From Comamonadaceae bacterium UBA4962 (GTDB lineage: Bacteria; Pseudomonadota; Gammaproteobacteria; Burkholderiales; Burkholderiaceae_C): DNA of 64,000 nucleotides. How positions within the stretch are numbered: the first letter of the stretch is position 1; each line of letters starts with the position of its first letter. Under the pieces are notes generated by a model. That model saw only the letters and a list, made by a program, of their open reading frames with translations. It was not told the DNA's origin and made no database searches. Below, piece after piece: positions 16,086-25,140 of this stretch. The stretch is from positions 458,875 through 522,874 of the forward strand of contig DHAE01000007.1 in the NCBI GenBank assembly GCA_002397315.1, written 5' to 3'. The position numbers were made by a program, and so were the translations under genes.

Positions 16086-16127
16086 GAGGCCCTGGAGACG
16101 GCAGGCACGCATTCCTTCCAGGGCCTC
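16086..16127. repeat. 11-bp perfect inverted repeat in the asmA leader
   Basis: GAGGCCCTGGA (16086-16096) and TCCAGGGCCTC (16117-16127) with a 20-nt loop, just upstream of the AsmA start. No T-run follows. It may be an RNA hairpin or operator in the leader. Confidence 0.5.
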
Positions 16128-16145
16128 CATCACACGCCAATCGCC

Positions 16146-18494
16146 ATGCGCCCTTCCCTTCCTTACCCTGTCCTCCGCCGGCCCCGTCCCTGTCCGCCGC
16201 ACCGCCAGCAGGGCCGGGTCATGACCTGGGTGCTCGGCGTGCTGGGAACGCTGGTGGCCCTGCTGCTGATCGCCCTCGTCATCCTGCTCACGTTCGACTG
16301 GAACCGCGCCAAGCCCTGGATCAACGAGCGCGTGAGCGCCGCCACCGGGCGCCACTTCGAGATCGAAGGCGATCTGTCGGCCCGCTGGCACTGGCCGCAG
16401 CCGGTGGACATGGAGACCGGCTGGCGCCGCTGGGTGCCCGGGCTGACGGTGCAGGCGGAGCGGCTGGTGCTGGGCAACCGCGCGGATTTCGGCCGCTATG
16501 GCGCCGTGGGCATGGAATCCGCCAATGCCGATGCGCGCGTGGTGGAAAAGCGCGCTGCCGCCTCGGATGCGGCACCGGCACCTGCCTCGGCGGGTGCATC
16601 GGCGCCGGCCTCCTCCTCTGCGTCGGCCTCCTCGCCCGCATCCGCGCCCGCAGCGGCTGCGTCGTCCAGCGCGAGCGCCCCGGTATCGGCGGGCGCTCCG
16701 CAGCCGGCCGGCGCCACGCCTCCAGCGATGGCGTCGGTGGGCCGCGCGAGCGCATCGCTCAAGCTGCTGCCGCTCCTAGTGAGGCACGTGTCCATCGGCA
16801 CGCTGGCGGTCGAGTCGCCCGACGTGGCCCTGGCGCGCCGCGCGGACGGCAGCAACAACTGGACGTTCGACCGGCCCGCGGCCGATGGCGAGCCGAGCCC
16901 GAATCCCTGGACCGTGGACGTGGACCGCGTGTCCGTGAAGGAAGGTCGCCTGGCGCTGGCCGACGCGATGAAGGACCTGGCCTTCGTGGCGAATCTTTCC
17001 ACGCAGGAAAGCCCGGGGCCGTACGGCGTGCGCTTCGACGTGCGCGGGCGCTATGCCAAGGCCCGCATCGAGGGCAGCGGACAGGCGGGCCATGTGCTGT
17101 CGCTGAGGCAGAAGGAAGTGCAGTACCCGCTGCAGTTCAAGGCCCGGGCGGGGACGGTGCGTGCCGAGGTGGAGGGCACGCTGTCCAATCCCGCGTCGTT
17201 CTCCGGCCTGGACATGCAGGTGCTGTTGCAGGCCGAGAGCATGGCCGATCTCTATCCGCTCACGGGCATCGTGCTGCCCAACACCCCGCCCTTCCGCACC
17301 AAGGGCCACCTGGTGGGCAGCCTGGAGCCGGGCCGGGCCGTGTGGGATTACCGCGATTTCACGGGCAACGTGGGCCAGAGCGACCTGCGCGGCCAGCTCA
17401 CCTACACCTCCGCCGAGCCGCGTCCGCGCCTCACGGGCGAGATGGCGTCGAAGCAGTTGCGCCTGGCCGACCTGGGCCCGGTGGTGGGCGCGCCGTCCGG
17501 CGAGCGGCCGCAGGAGAAAGGCACGTCGAAGCGCGCCGGCAAGGTGCTGCCCGATGCCGCCTTCGCCACCGACCGCTGGAACGCCATGGACCTGGATCTG
17601 AAGTTCAAGGGCGAGCGCATCGTGCGCGACGAAAGCCTGCCGATCGAGAACCTCGACGTGCACGCCCGCATGGACAACGCCCAGCTCACGCTCTCGCCGC
17701 TGCGCTTCGGCGTGGCGCAGGGCAAGATCGATTCCACCGTGGTGCTCGACGGCCGCGACGCGCCGCTCAAGGCCCAGTTGCGCGGCAGCGTGGACGGGCT
17801 GCGCCTGTCCGCCCTCTTCCCCAAGGTCGAGCTGATGGAGAAGAGCTTCGGCCGGCTGGACGGCGCCATGGCCGTGAACGGTACCGGCAATTCGATCGCG
17901 AAGATGCTGGGCACGAGCAACGGCGAGGCCCGCGTCTACATCCGCGACGGCCGCTTCAGCAAGCAGATGCTGGACCTGGCGGCGCTCAACGTGGGCAGCG
18001 TGGTGGTGGCCAAATTGTTCGGCGAGAACAAGGAGGTGCAACTGCGCTGCGCCGTGGCGGATTTCGGCATCAAGGACGGGATCGCGCAGACCCGCTCGGT
18101 GAAGCTCAACACCGAAGAGGCCGTGGTGGAGGCCATGGGCACGATCGACCTGGGCCGCGAGTACATGGACCTCTACATCAAGCCGGAATCGCTGAAGTGG
18201 AAGTTCTTCTCGCTGCGCACGCCGCTCTACGTGCGCGGCAACTTCGCGGACCCGAAGGTGGGGCTGGAGGCCGGCCCGCTGCTGCTGCGCGCGGGCGCCG
18301 CCGTGGCGGCTGCCGTCGTGGCGCCGGCGGCGCTTGCACTGGTGCCGGTCACCGTGCCGGCCGCCGAAGACGACGAAAACTGCGCCGCCTTGCTAGCGAA
18401 TGCGAACCGCGACGTGAAAGCCGGCAAGGCCGGGGCCGCGCCCAAGCCGGCGCCCGCCGAGGACAAGCGCCGTCCGGCCTCGGCCGCGCGCTGA
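16146..18494 (+). CDS. AsmA family protein
   Basis: A protein of about 782 aa anchored by one N-terminal membrane helix (VLGVLGTLVALLLIALVILL) with a large periplasmic domain. The segment after the helix (FDWNRAKPWINERVSAATGRHFEIEGDL) is the classical AsmA N-terminal motif. A low-complexity Ala/Ser/Pro insert spans about residues 140-200, and the C-terminal AsmA-like domain includes YIRDGRFSKQMLDLAALNVGS. AsmA-like proteins are thought to carry phospholipids between membranes. The start is ambiguous: ATG 16146, or ATG 16221 directly before the helix, which has AGCAGGG upstream. It converges on dnaE2 across the palindromic repeat. Confidence 0.88.
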   Translation: MRPSLPYPVLRRPRPCPPHRQQGRVMTWVLGVLGTLVALLLIALVILLTFDWNRAKPWINERVSAATGRHFEIEGDLSARWHWPQPVDMETGWRRWVPGLTVQAERLVLGNRADFGRYGAVGMESANADARVVEKRAAASDAAPAPASAGASAPASSSASASSPASAPAAAASSSASAPVSAGAPQPAGATPPAMASVGRASASLKLLPLLVRHVSIGTLAVESPDVALARRADGSNNWTFDRPAADGEPSPNPWTVDVDRVSVKEGRLALADAMKDLAFVANLSTQESPGPYGVRFDVRGRYAKARIEGSGQAGHVLSLRQKEVQYPLQFKARAGTVRAEVEGTLSNPASFSGLDMQVLLQAESMADLYPLTGIVLPNTPPFRTKGHLVGSLEPGRAVWDYRDFTGNVGQSDLRGQLTYTSAEPRPRLTGEMASKQLRLADLGPVVGAPSGERPQEKGTSKRAGKVLPDAAFATDRWNAMDLDLKFKGERIVRDESLPIENLDVHARMDNAQLTLSPLRFGVAQGKIDSTVVLDGRDAPLKAQLRGSVDGLRLSALFPKVELMEKSFGRLDGAMAVNGTGNSIAKMLGTSNGEARVYIRDGRFSKQMLDLAALNVGSVVVAKLFGENKEVQLRCAVADFGIKDGIAQTRSVKLNTEEAVVEAMGTIDLGREYMDLYIKPESLKWKFFSLRTPLYVRGNFADPKVGLEAGPLLLRAGAAVAAAVVAPAALALVPVTVPAAEDDENCAALLANANRDVKAGKAGAAPKPAPAEDKRRPASAAR

Positions 18495-18517
18495 AAAGGG
18501 GCCGTCCGGCCCTATTC

Positions 18518-18629
18518 GAGCGGCTCACACGGCCCAGCGAAGCGGTTTTGGCGAGGCGCCGCATCGCAGGCAGTACGATCAGTACGACAAGATGCGGCAA
18601 CGACGCCAGAAGGGTCGTGTGAGCCGCTC
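18518..18629. repeat. Dispersed palindromic element, copy A
   Basis: A 112-bp imperfect palindrome between the convergent asmA and dnaE2 genes. Outer arms are GAGCGGCTCACACG (18518-18531) and CGTGTGAGCCGCTC (18616-18629), an exact reverse complement. Inside, GCCGCATC pairs with GATGCGGC, and a GTAC-gatca-GTAC hairpin sits at the tip. Copies B (29538) and C (46970) share the interior. Here it could also act as a two-way terminator. Confidence 0.82.
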
Positions 18630-18630
18630 T

Positions 18631-21600
18631 TTAGTGGAAATCCCGGCTGCCTTCCAGCGCGGGGGCCAGCCGGCCCAGCATCGGCGTCAGGTCGCGGCAG
18701 CGCTGCAGCACCAGGTGGCGCACCACCGCGGCCCCGGGACCGGCGCCGTCGGGGCGGTGGCATTGCCAGGTGCCCTCCACCGCCAGCAGGCGCGAGCGCA
18801 GGAGCGGGTTGCGCCAGGTCTCGACGAGCGAGGGCCAGACGATGACGTTCACGGGCCCGGTCTCGTCCTCCAGCGTGACGAACATCGTGCCCTTGGCCGA
18901 GCCCGGCCGCTGCCGCACGGTGACGAGGCCGCAGGCGCGCACGCGCCGGCCGTGCGGCACGGCCTGCAGCGCCTGGGCGCTCAGGATGCGCCAGCGCTCC
19001 ATGCGTTCGCGCAGCAGCGCCATGGGGTGGCGGCGCAGCGTGAGGCCGGTCGCGGCATAGTCGAACACGATCTCCTCCCCTTCGGGCGCCTCCGGCAGCG
19101 CCAGCGGCGCCTCGTGCACCGGGGCGTCCTGCAGCAGCTCGGGCGCCCGGCGCTGCGCGGCCGCCTCCCACATCTGCTGGCGCCGGTGCCCCGCCAGCGA
19201 GCGCAGCGCATCGGCCGCCGCCAGCGCCTGCAGGTCCTGCCGGTCCAGCCGCGCGCGCAGGGCCAGATCCTGCACATCGGCGAAGGGGCATGCGGCGCGC
19301 GCCTGCACGAGCCGCTGCGCCGCCGCCTCTCCGAAGCCGGCCACTAGATGCAGGCCCAGGCGCACGGCGGGTTGCGCCTCCTGCAGGCCCGGCAAGGGTT
19401 CCCCAGGCCCTTCGAGGGTGCTGTCCCAGCCGCTGTGCACGGCGTCGGCGGGCAGCACGCGCAGGCCGTGGCGGCGGGCGTCCTGCACCAATTGCGAGGG
19501 GGTGTAGAAGCCCATGGGCTGCGAATTGAGCAAGGCCACGAGGAAGCAGGCCGGTTCGTGGCACTTGAACCAGCTGCTCGCATAGGCCAGCAGCGCGAAG
19601 CTGTAGGCATGGCTTTCGGGGAAGCCGTATTCGCCGAAGCCCAGCATCTGCTGGTAGATGCGCTGGGAGAATTCTTCCGAATACCCGTTCTTGCGCATGC
19701 CCTCCATCAGCGCCTGTTCGAAGCGGTGCACGCCGCCGCGCCGCTTCCATGCGGCCATGGAGCGGCGCAGGTCGTCGGCCATGCCGGGCGTGAAATCCGC
19801 GGCGATCATGGCGATCTGCATGACCTGCTCTTGGAAGATCGGCACTCCCAGCGTGCGTGCGAGCGCGTCGTGCAGGTCTTGGTGCTCCAGCACCAGAGGC
19901 TCTTTTCGCATCTGCCGCTCCCGCGCCTGCAGGTACGGATGCACCATGCCGCCCTGGATCGGCCCCGGCCGCACGATCGCCACCTCCACCACGAGATCGT
20001 AGAGTTCGCGGGGCCGCAGGCGCGGCAGCATGCTCATCTGCGCGCGGCTCTCGATCTGGAACACGCCCACGGTGTCGGCGGCGCAGATCATGTCGTAAGT
20101 GGCGGGGTCTTCCCGCGGTATGGCGGCCAGGTCCCATACCTGGCCGCGCAGCGCGGCCCGCAGGTCGAGCGCGCGGCGCAGCGCGCTCAGCATCCCCAAG
20201 GCCAGCACGTCCACCTTCATGAGGTGCATGTCGTCCAGATCGTCCTTGTCCCACTGGATGATGGAGCGCCCGTCCATGCTCGCGGGCTCCACGGGCACGA
20301 TGCGCGTGAGCTTGCCCTCGGTGAGCACGAAGCCGCCCACGTGCTGGCTCAGGTGGCGCGGAAAGCCGCGCAGGTCGTCGGCCAGCTCCAGCCAGAGCGC
20401 GGCCGTGTGCGGCGCGATCGGCGCGCCCAGGCCGGCGGCGAGCTCCTGCAGCCGCTCGGCGGCGATCTCCTCGTCGAACCAGTGGTGGTCCTTGGCGAAG
20501 GCGTCGACGACGGCCGGCGCCACGCCCAGGGCCTTGCCCACGTCGCGCAGCGCGCTGCGCGTGCGGTAGCAGATGACCACGGCGGCGATGGCGGCGCGCT
20601 CGCGGCCGTACTTCCGGTAGATGTACTGGATGACCTCCTCGCGCCGGTCGTGCTCGAAATCCACGTCGATGTCGGGCGGCTCGTCGCGCTCCTTGCTGAT
20701 GAAGCGCTCGAACAGCAACCGCGTCTTGGTGGGGTCGACCGCCGTGATGCCCAGGCAGAAGCACACCGCCGAATTGGCGGCCGACCCCCGCCCCTGGCAG
20801 AGGATGCCGAGCCGGCGGGCCTCGCGCACGATGTCGTGCACGGTGAGGAAGTACATCTCGTAGCGGCACTCGGCGATGAGGTCGAGCTCCCTGGCGATCT
20901 GCGTGCGCACGGCGTCGGGCACGCCCTGCGGATAGCGCTCGCGGGCGCCGGCCTCGGTGTAGGCCGCCAGGGCGCCACCCGGCGTCATGCCGGCCGGCAC
21001 GGCTTCGAGCGGATAGCGGTAGCGGATCTCGTCGAGGCTGAAGGTGCAGCGCGCGGCCACCTCCAGCGTGGCGGCGAGCAGGTCGGGCGGATAGATCGCG
21101 CCCAGGTGCATGCGCGCGCGCAGCCGTCGCTCGCCGTGGGCCTGCAGCGCGAAGCCGCATTCGGCCACGGGCCGGCCCAGCCGCACGGCGGTGATGACGT
21201 CCTGCAGCCGCTTGCGCTGCAGCACGTGCATGTGCACGTCGCCGGCCGCCACGAGCGGCGCGCCCAGGGCGACGCCCGCGCGCTCCAGGGCCTGCAGCCA
21301 GAGGGCGTCGTCCGGCGCGGTGTGCAGCTCCACCGCCAGCCAGGGATGGATACCCTGCGCGCGCAACCGCTGGCACGCCTGCGCCAGAGCGGCCTCGATG
21401 CCGTCCGGGTCCAGCGCGGAAAGGCGGTCCTTGCGGGGGGCGACCAGCACCTCGCAGCCGCGCAGGCGGGAGAAATCGCTGCCGGCATCGACGCGGTATT
21501 CCCCCTTGGGCGCGATGCGCCGCGCGTCGCTGATGAACTCGCACAGGTTGCCCCAGCCGGCCTCATGGCGCGCGAGGGCCACGAGCCGCACGTCGCCGCA

Positions 21601-21891
21601 GGCGAATTCGCTGCCCACGATGAGGCGCAGGCCGCATTGGCGCGCCGCCGTGTGCGCGCGCACCACGCCGGCCACGGAGCATTCGTCCGTCAGCGCCAGC
21701 GCCTCGTAGCCCAGCTCGGCCGCGCGCTCGACGAGTTCGGCCGGGTGCGAGGCGCCGCGCTGGAAGCTGAAATTGCTCAGGCAATGCAGTTCGGCATACG
21801 CGGGCAGCAGGCCCGATGCCGCGCCGTGCCCTGCTCCCGGCCCCTGCCCTGGCGGCACGGCCGGAACCGCCGGCTGCGCCGCCCGGCTCAT
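18631..21891 (-). CDS. dnaE2: Error-prone DNA polymerase DnaE2
   Basis: A 1086-aa C-family polymerase used for SOS translesion synthesis. It has an N-terminal PHP domain (ELHCLSNFSFQRGASHP, then LALTDE), the polymerase active-site motif PPDIDVDFEHDRREEVIQYI near residue 390, a helix-hairpin-helix region and a C-terminal OB-type domain (TVRQRPGSAKGTMFVTLEDE). PHP residues diverge from replicative DnaE, as usual for DnaE2. The open frame continues upstream, but the ATG at 21891 overlaps the imuB stop (ATGA). It is the third gene of imuA-imuB-dnaE2, the mutasome cassette known from Caulobacter, Pseudomonas and betaproteobacteria, and should be LexA-controlled. Confidence 0.94.
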   Translation of the reverse strand: MSRAAQPAVPAVPPGQGPGAGHGAASGLLPAYAELHCLSNFSFQRGASHPAELVERAAELGYEALALTDECSVAGVVRAHTAARQCGLRLIVGSEFACGDVRLVALARHEAGWGNLCEFISDARRIAPKGEYRVDAGSDFSRLRGCEVLVAPRKDRLSALDPDGIEAALAQACQRLRAQGIHPWLAVELHTAPDDALWLQALERAGVALGAPLVAAGDVHMHVLQRKRLQDVITAVRLGRPVAECGFALQAHGERRLRARMHLGAIYPPDLLAATLEVAARCTFSLDEIRYRYPLEAVPAGMTPGGALAAYTEAGARERYPQGVPDAVRTQIARELDLIAECRYEMYFLTVHDIVREARRLGILCQGRGSAANSAVCFCLGITAVDPTKTRLLFERFISKERDEPPDIDVDFEHDRREEVIQYIYRKYGRERAAIAAVVICYRTRSALRDVGKALGVAPAVVDAFAKDHHWFDEEIAAERLQELAAGLGAPIAPHTAALWLELADDLRGFPRHLSQHVGGFVLTEGKLTRIVPVEPASMDGRSIIQWDKDDLDDMHLMKVDVLALGMLSALRRALDLRAALRGQVWDLAAIPREDPATYDMICAADTVGVFQIESRAQMSMLPRLRPRELYDLVVEVAIVRPGPIQGGMVHPYLQARERQMRKEPLVLEHQDLHDALARTLGVPIFQEQVMQIAMIAADFTPGMADDLRRSMAAWKRRGGVHRFEQALMEGMRKNGYSEEFSQRIYQQMLGFGEYGFPESHAYSFALLAYASSWFKCHEPACFLVALLNSQPMGFYTPSQLVQDARRHGLRVLPADAVHSGWDSTLEGPGEPLPGLQEAQPAVRLGLHLVAGFGEAAAQRLVQARAACPFADVQDLALRARLDRQDLQALAAADALRSLAGHRRQQMWEAAAQRRAPELLQDAPVHEAPLALPEAPEGEEIVFDYAATGLTLRRHPMALLRERMERWRILSAQALQAVPHGRRVRACGLVTVRQRPGSAKGTMFVTLEDETGPVNVIVWPSLVETWRNPLLRSRLLAVEGTWQCHRPDGAGPGAAVVRHLVLQRCRDLTPMLGRLAPALEGSRDFH

Positions 21892-23315
21892 GCGTACACC
21901 CCATGCCAAAACCACCGGAAATGCCCTGTCGCGGGCTTCCCCTCCCACTGCCGGTAGACCCAGACCGTGCCCACGGCGGCGTTGGAGGCCACGAAGTACT
22001 CGCGCCGCTCCGCACGGTTTTCCCACCAGCCGCCTTCGAAGCGGTGCGGCCCGGCCAGCAGGCGCAGCGGCCCATGCAGGCAGGGACGGTCGCCCTGCAG
22101 GGCCAGGGGCCGGGGCGGCTGTACCAGCCAGGCGGGCCAGAAGGCGGCATCGGCGGCCGTGCCTGCGGCCTCGTTCGGCGCGGGGGCGGAACCGGGACTA
22201 CCGGCGCCGCCCCTGCGCCGCTCCGGCGAACGCTGCAGGCCCTGCGCAGCGGCCGGCTCCCAGCGCTGCATGCGTTCGGGCCGGTGGTCCGCCTCCAGCA
22301 CGGGGATGCGCACCTGCTCCGCTCCCCAGCGGGCCGACAGCCGCTCCACCCACTGGTGCCAGCTTTCTCCGTGCGCACCATCGGTGCCGCCGTCCGGCGG
22401 CAGCAGGCTGTCGGTTCCCTGCGGCAGTGGGGCCGTGTCGGTCGCGCGCAGCGTGAGGTGGTTCACGGGGGCCGCCAGCGGCTGGCGTGCCAAGCGCTCG
22501 GCCAGCAGCCGGCGCAGGTGGCGCAGGTCCTGCGTGGCCTCGGCCGTGCGCACCGTGAGCTGGCCTTCGGGAGGCAGCTCCACGCCGTCGAGGCGGCGCA
22601 GGTCGTGGCGCCACGTGAGCTGCAGCGCGAGTACGCCCTGGTGGCGTGCCTGCAGCCAGCCGTGCAGCGCGCCCAGCAGCCGGCCCGCCGTCCAGAGCAG
22701 TTGCTCGGCCGAGGTGGCGACCGCCGGCAGTTCGGCCGGCATCTCGAAGCGTTCGGGCAATGCCAGCCACGGCAGGGGATGGGGCACGTCGCCCCAGGCC
22801 TGGTCGAGCGCCCGCAACGGCTCGGCCCCGAACCGCCGGGCGGCCCCGTCGCGCGGCAGTGCACGCACGGCGGCCCAGGTGCGGCAACCCATGCGCTCCA
22901 GGCTCGCGGCATGCGGGCGCAGGGCGGAGAGCGTGGCCAGGGGCAGCCCGTGCGGCACGCGGCGCGGCAGTGGCCGGCATGCCTCCACCAGGCGCAGCAG
23001 CGCCAGGGCCTGCAGGGCCGTCGGTGCTTCGGCCATCGGGCCGGGGGCATCGCCGCTTTCCGTGGCTTCCTGGGCCGGGCTTTCGTCCGCGCCATGGTGG
23101 AGCCGCAAGTGCGATCGGGACTGGTGCTGGCGCAGCAGGGCACGCAGCGCTGCGCGCCCTCCCCACAGGCGCTCGGTGCTCTCCACTTCCAGCAGCACGG
23201 CCTCGTCCAGCAAGGCCACGCGGGGCGTGAAGCGCAGCGCCCACCAGCCGGCGGCCGCCTCGGGCACGCCCGGCGGCAGCTCAGCCTGCAGCGACGGCAG
23301 TGCGACCCAGTGCAT
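21888..23315 (-). CDS. imuB: ImuB, Y-family polymerase-like mutasome protein
   Basis: A 475-aa member of the Y-family polymerase superfamily that lacks polymerase activity and bridges DnaE2, ImuA and the beta clamp. It starts MHWVALPSLQ and shows RFTPRVALLDEAVLLEVESTERLWGG, the Y-family palm segment with its acidic residues replaced or shifted as in ImuB, followed by helix-hairpin-helix and little-finger regions (LPFPE-type loop, LTWRHDLRRLDGVELPP). The ATG at 23315 is the most likely start, lying inside the end of imuA; an ATG seven codons earlier (23336) is possible. It overlaps dnaE2 by four bases. Confidence 0.88.
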   Translation of the reverse strand: MHWVALPSLQAELPPGVPEAAAGWWALRFTPRVALLDEAVLLEVESTERLWGGRAALRALLRQHQSRSHLRLHHGADESPAQEATESGDAPGPMAEAPTALQALALLRLVEACRPLPRRVPHGLPLATLSALRPHAASLERMGCRTWAAVRALPRDGAARRFGAEPLRALDQAWGDVPHPLPWLALPERFEMPAELPAVATSAEQLLWTAGRLLGALHGWLQARHQGVLALQLTWRHDLRRLDGVELPPEGQLTVRTAEATQDLRHLRRLLAERLARQPLAAPVNHLTLRATDTAPLPQGTDSLLPPDGGTDGAHGESWHQWVERLSARWGAEQVRIPVLEADHRPERMQRWEPAAAQGLQRSPERRRGGAGSPGSAPAPNEAAGTAADAAFWPAWLVQPPRPLALQGDRPCLHGPLRLLAGPHRFEGGWWENRAERREYFVASNAAVGTVWVYRQWEGKPATGHFRWFWHGVYA

Positions 23316-24207
23316 GGCCGGGCTCCGGAACGGCATCGCCCGCCGACTGCCGGAACGGCCTGACGGGTGCCTGGGGAGAAAGTGCGGACGAACGCCGCAA
23401 AGCCGCGGCGCGCGATGCCATCCATTGCCGCCATGCGGTGAGCCGCAGCGCCTTCGAGCGGCTCGATGCGGCCAGGGCGGATTCCAGGGCCGGCCCATAG
23501 GCCGGCACCATGACCGGGGAGGTGACCGGCGCACCGCGGCGCTTGATCACATCGACCTGCAGCGCGCCCTCGCCCTCCTCTGCCGCTGCCACCGCGAGGC
23601 GCAGCGGCGCGGGCGAGGCCTGCTGGCGCCGCGCCTCGGTACGGAACACCCACAACAGCGCATGGCGCTGCGCCGCGGCCAGTTGCAGCCGCCGCAGCAT
23701 CTCGGGCGCCGCACCGGGCAGCCATGCCAGCACCGCCAGCACGTCGCGGCAGCGCAGCGCCTGCTCGCAGGCCCAGGCGGCGGCCGCATCGCGCGCGTCG
23801 GCGGGCGGCGCCACCCAGCACAGCCGCGCGGCCCGCAGGCCTGCCGCATGCAGCACCGGCACGAAGGGCTCATGGGGCGGCGCCACCAGCACCACCCGCC
23901 CGGGCAACCGCGCCACCGCGGCGGCCAGCGCGGGCAGCACCAGCGGCCATTCGTGCCGGCCCCGGCCGGCAAGCAGCACTTCCGACATGGCGCCCAGCGG
24001 CCAACCGCCGCCCGGCAACTGCGCATCGAGGGCTGCGTGCCCCGATGGCTGCACGCGGTGGTCGCCCGTGGCACCAGCGGCCATTCCGGCGCCGAGCGAT
24101 GCTCCGCGCCACACTCCGGGAACATCCACGCATCGCCCCCCGCCGCCCTGGCGGGCCATACCGGCCGACGGAGCGGACGGGGAAGAAAGGAATGCGGGGG
24201 TGGCCAT
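23281..24207 (-). CDS. imuA: ImuA, SulA/RecA-like mutasome protein
   Basis: A 308-aa protein with LDAQLPGGGWPLGAMSEVLLAGRGRHEWPLVLPALA near residues 60-95, the RecA/SulA-like core that defines ImuA, and a C-terminal basic region (TAWRQWMASRAAALRRSS). The Walker A residues of RecA are not kept, as usual for ImuA. It is the first gene of the damage-induced imuA-imuB-dnaE2 operon; its ATG lies 18 bp from a perfect LexA half-site pair and its 3' end overlaps the imuB start. ImuA supports ImuB-DnaE2 activity. Confidence 0.88.
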   Translation of the reverse strand: MATPAFLSSPSAPSAGMARQGGGGRCVDVPGVWRGASLGAGMAAGATGDHRVQPSGHAALDAQLPGGGWPLGAMSEVLLAGRGRHEWPLVLPALAAAVARLPGRVVLVAPPHEPFVPVLHAAGLRAARLCWVAPPADARDAAAAWACEQALRCRDVLAVLAWLPGAAPEMLRRLQLAAAQRHALLWVFRTEARRQQASPAPLRLAVAAAEEGEGALQVDVIKRRGAPVTSPVMVPAYGPALESALAASSRSKALRLTAWRQWMASRAAALRRSSALSPQAPVRPFRQSAGDAVPEPGHALGRTAVAAG

Positions 24208-24224
24208 GGGTTGGATTCGAGGTA

Positions 24225-24240
24225 CTGTTTAAATATACAG
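24225..24240 (-). promoter_or_regulatory. LexA-binding SOS box of imuA-imuB-dnaE2
   Basis: CTGTTTAAATATACAG is the canonical CTGT-N8-ACAG operator with an AT-only spacer; the 20-bp context TACTGTTTAAATATACAGCA is very close to the E. coli-type consensus. It begins 18 bp upstream of the imuA ATG. Such an AT-rich stretch stands out in this GC-rich DNA. Confidence 0.93.
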
Positions 24241-24368
24241 CATCCGATCCATGGCATCTGCAGGACACCCACCGATTCCGCGACGCAGGATGCGGCCCAC
24301 GCTGCGCGTTTTCGCCCGTCGTTCATGCCGGTTTGACCATACGGCCACCGAGCGGCACGACAGAAACG

Positions 24369-24402
24369 AAAAAAGCCTGCGGGCGCACAGCCGGCAGGCT
24401 TT
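24369..24402 (-). terminator. Intrinsic terminator of ppa
   Basis: On the minus strand: AAAGCCTGC (24394-24402), 13-nt loop, GCAGGCTTT (24372-24380), running into six T. It lies 38 bp after the ppa stop codon. Confidence 0.88.
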
Positions 24403-24439
24403 CTTCGGGTAGCGCGGCCACCAGGGCCGCTCCCGGGGA

Positions 24440-24976
24440 TCAACCCTGGGACTTGGCGTAGCTGGCCACGCCGTCGGTGATTTCCTTGTGGGCGGCCTCG
24501 ATGCCTTCCCAGCCGAGCACCTTCACCCACTTGCCTTCTTCCAGGTCCTTGTAGTGCTCGAAGAAGTGGCTGATGGCCTTCAGGCGCACGGGGTTCACGT
24601 CGTCCACCGTCTTCCAGCCTTCGTACATCTTCAGGATCTTGGTGGTGGGCACGGCCAGCACCTTGCCGTCCACGCCGGCTTCGTCTTCCATCTTCAGGAT
24701 GCCGAGCGCGCGGCAGGGCACGACCACGCCGGGGTGCAGCGGGTACGGCGTGATCACCAGCACGTCCACCGGGTCGCCGTCGCCGGACAGCGTCTGGGGC
24801 ACGTAGCCGTAGTTGCAGGGGTAGTACATGGCCGTGGTCAGGAAGCGGTCCACGAAGACCGCGCCGGATTCCTTGTCCACTTCGTACTTGATCGGATCGG
24901 ATTCCGCGGGGATCTCGATGACCACGTTGAAGGTTTCGGGAAGCTTCTTGCCAGGGGTGACGTTGTTGAGGGACAT
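24440..24976 (-). CDS. ppa: Inorganic pyrophosphatase
   Basis: A 178-aa soluble family I pyrophosphatase that hydrolyses PPi to two phosphates. It carries the signature GDGDPVDVLVI (Asp triad) preceded by YYPCNYGYVPQTLS, and downstream KMEDEAGVDGKVLAVP and HFFEHYKDLE, all typical of the E. coli-type enzyme. The ATG at 24976 gives the usual length; the frame is open far upstream. A terminator follows. It is divergent from hppA, so cytosolic and membrane pyrophosphatases share one intergenic region. Confidence 0.95.
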   Translation of the reverse strand: MSLNNVTPGKKLPETFNVVIEIPAESDPIKYEVDKESGAVFVDRFLTTAMYYPCNYGYVPQTLSGDGDPVDVLVITPYPLHPGVVVPCRALGILKMEDEAGVDGKVLAVPTTKILKMYEGWKTVDDVNPVRLKAISHFFEHYKDLEEGKWVKVLGWEGIEAAHKEITDGVASYAKSQG

Positions 24977-25140
24977 GGTTGGGATGGTGATGGAATGCAG
25001 GGCGCATTCTAGAGCGGCCGATGCACCCGCTCCCCCGTGCCGCCGGCGCGCACCGCTTGCAGTGCGGCGCCCGCAGGCGTACATTGGGCGCGTTGGCCAA
25101 TCGTCTCCACCCGCCTTCGCGGGCCGATGGGCACGAGGAA

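Noticed and set aside
19348..21957. Long plus-strand open frame (869 codons) opposite dnaE2
   Set aside because: It is antisense to a well-supported polymerase, rich in His/Arg/Gln/Gly, with no domain; typical shadow frame in GC-rich DNA.
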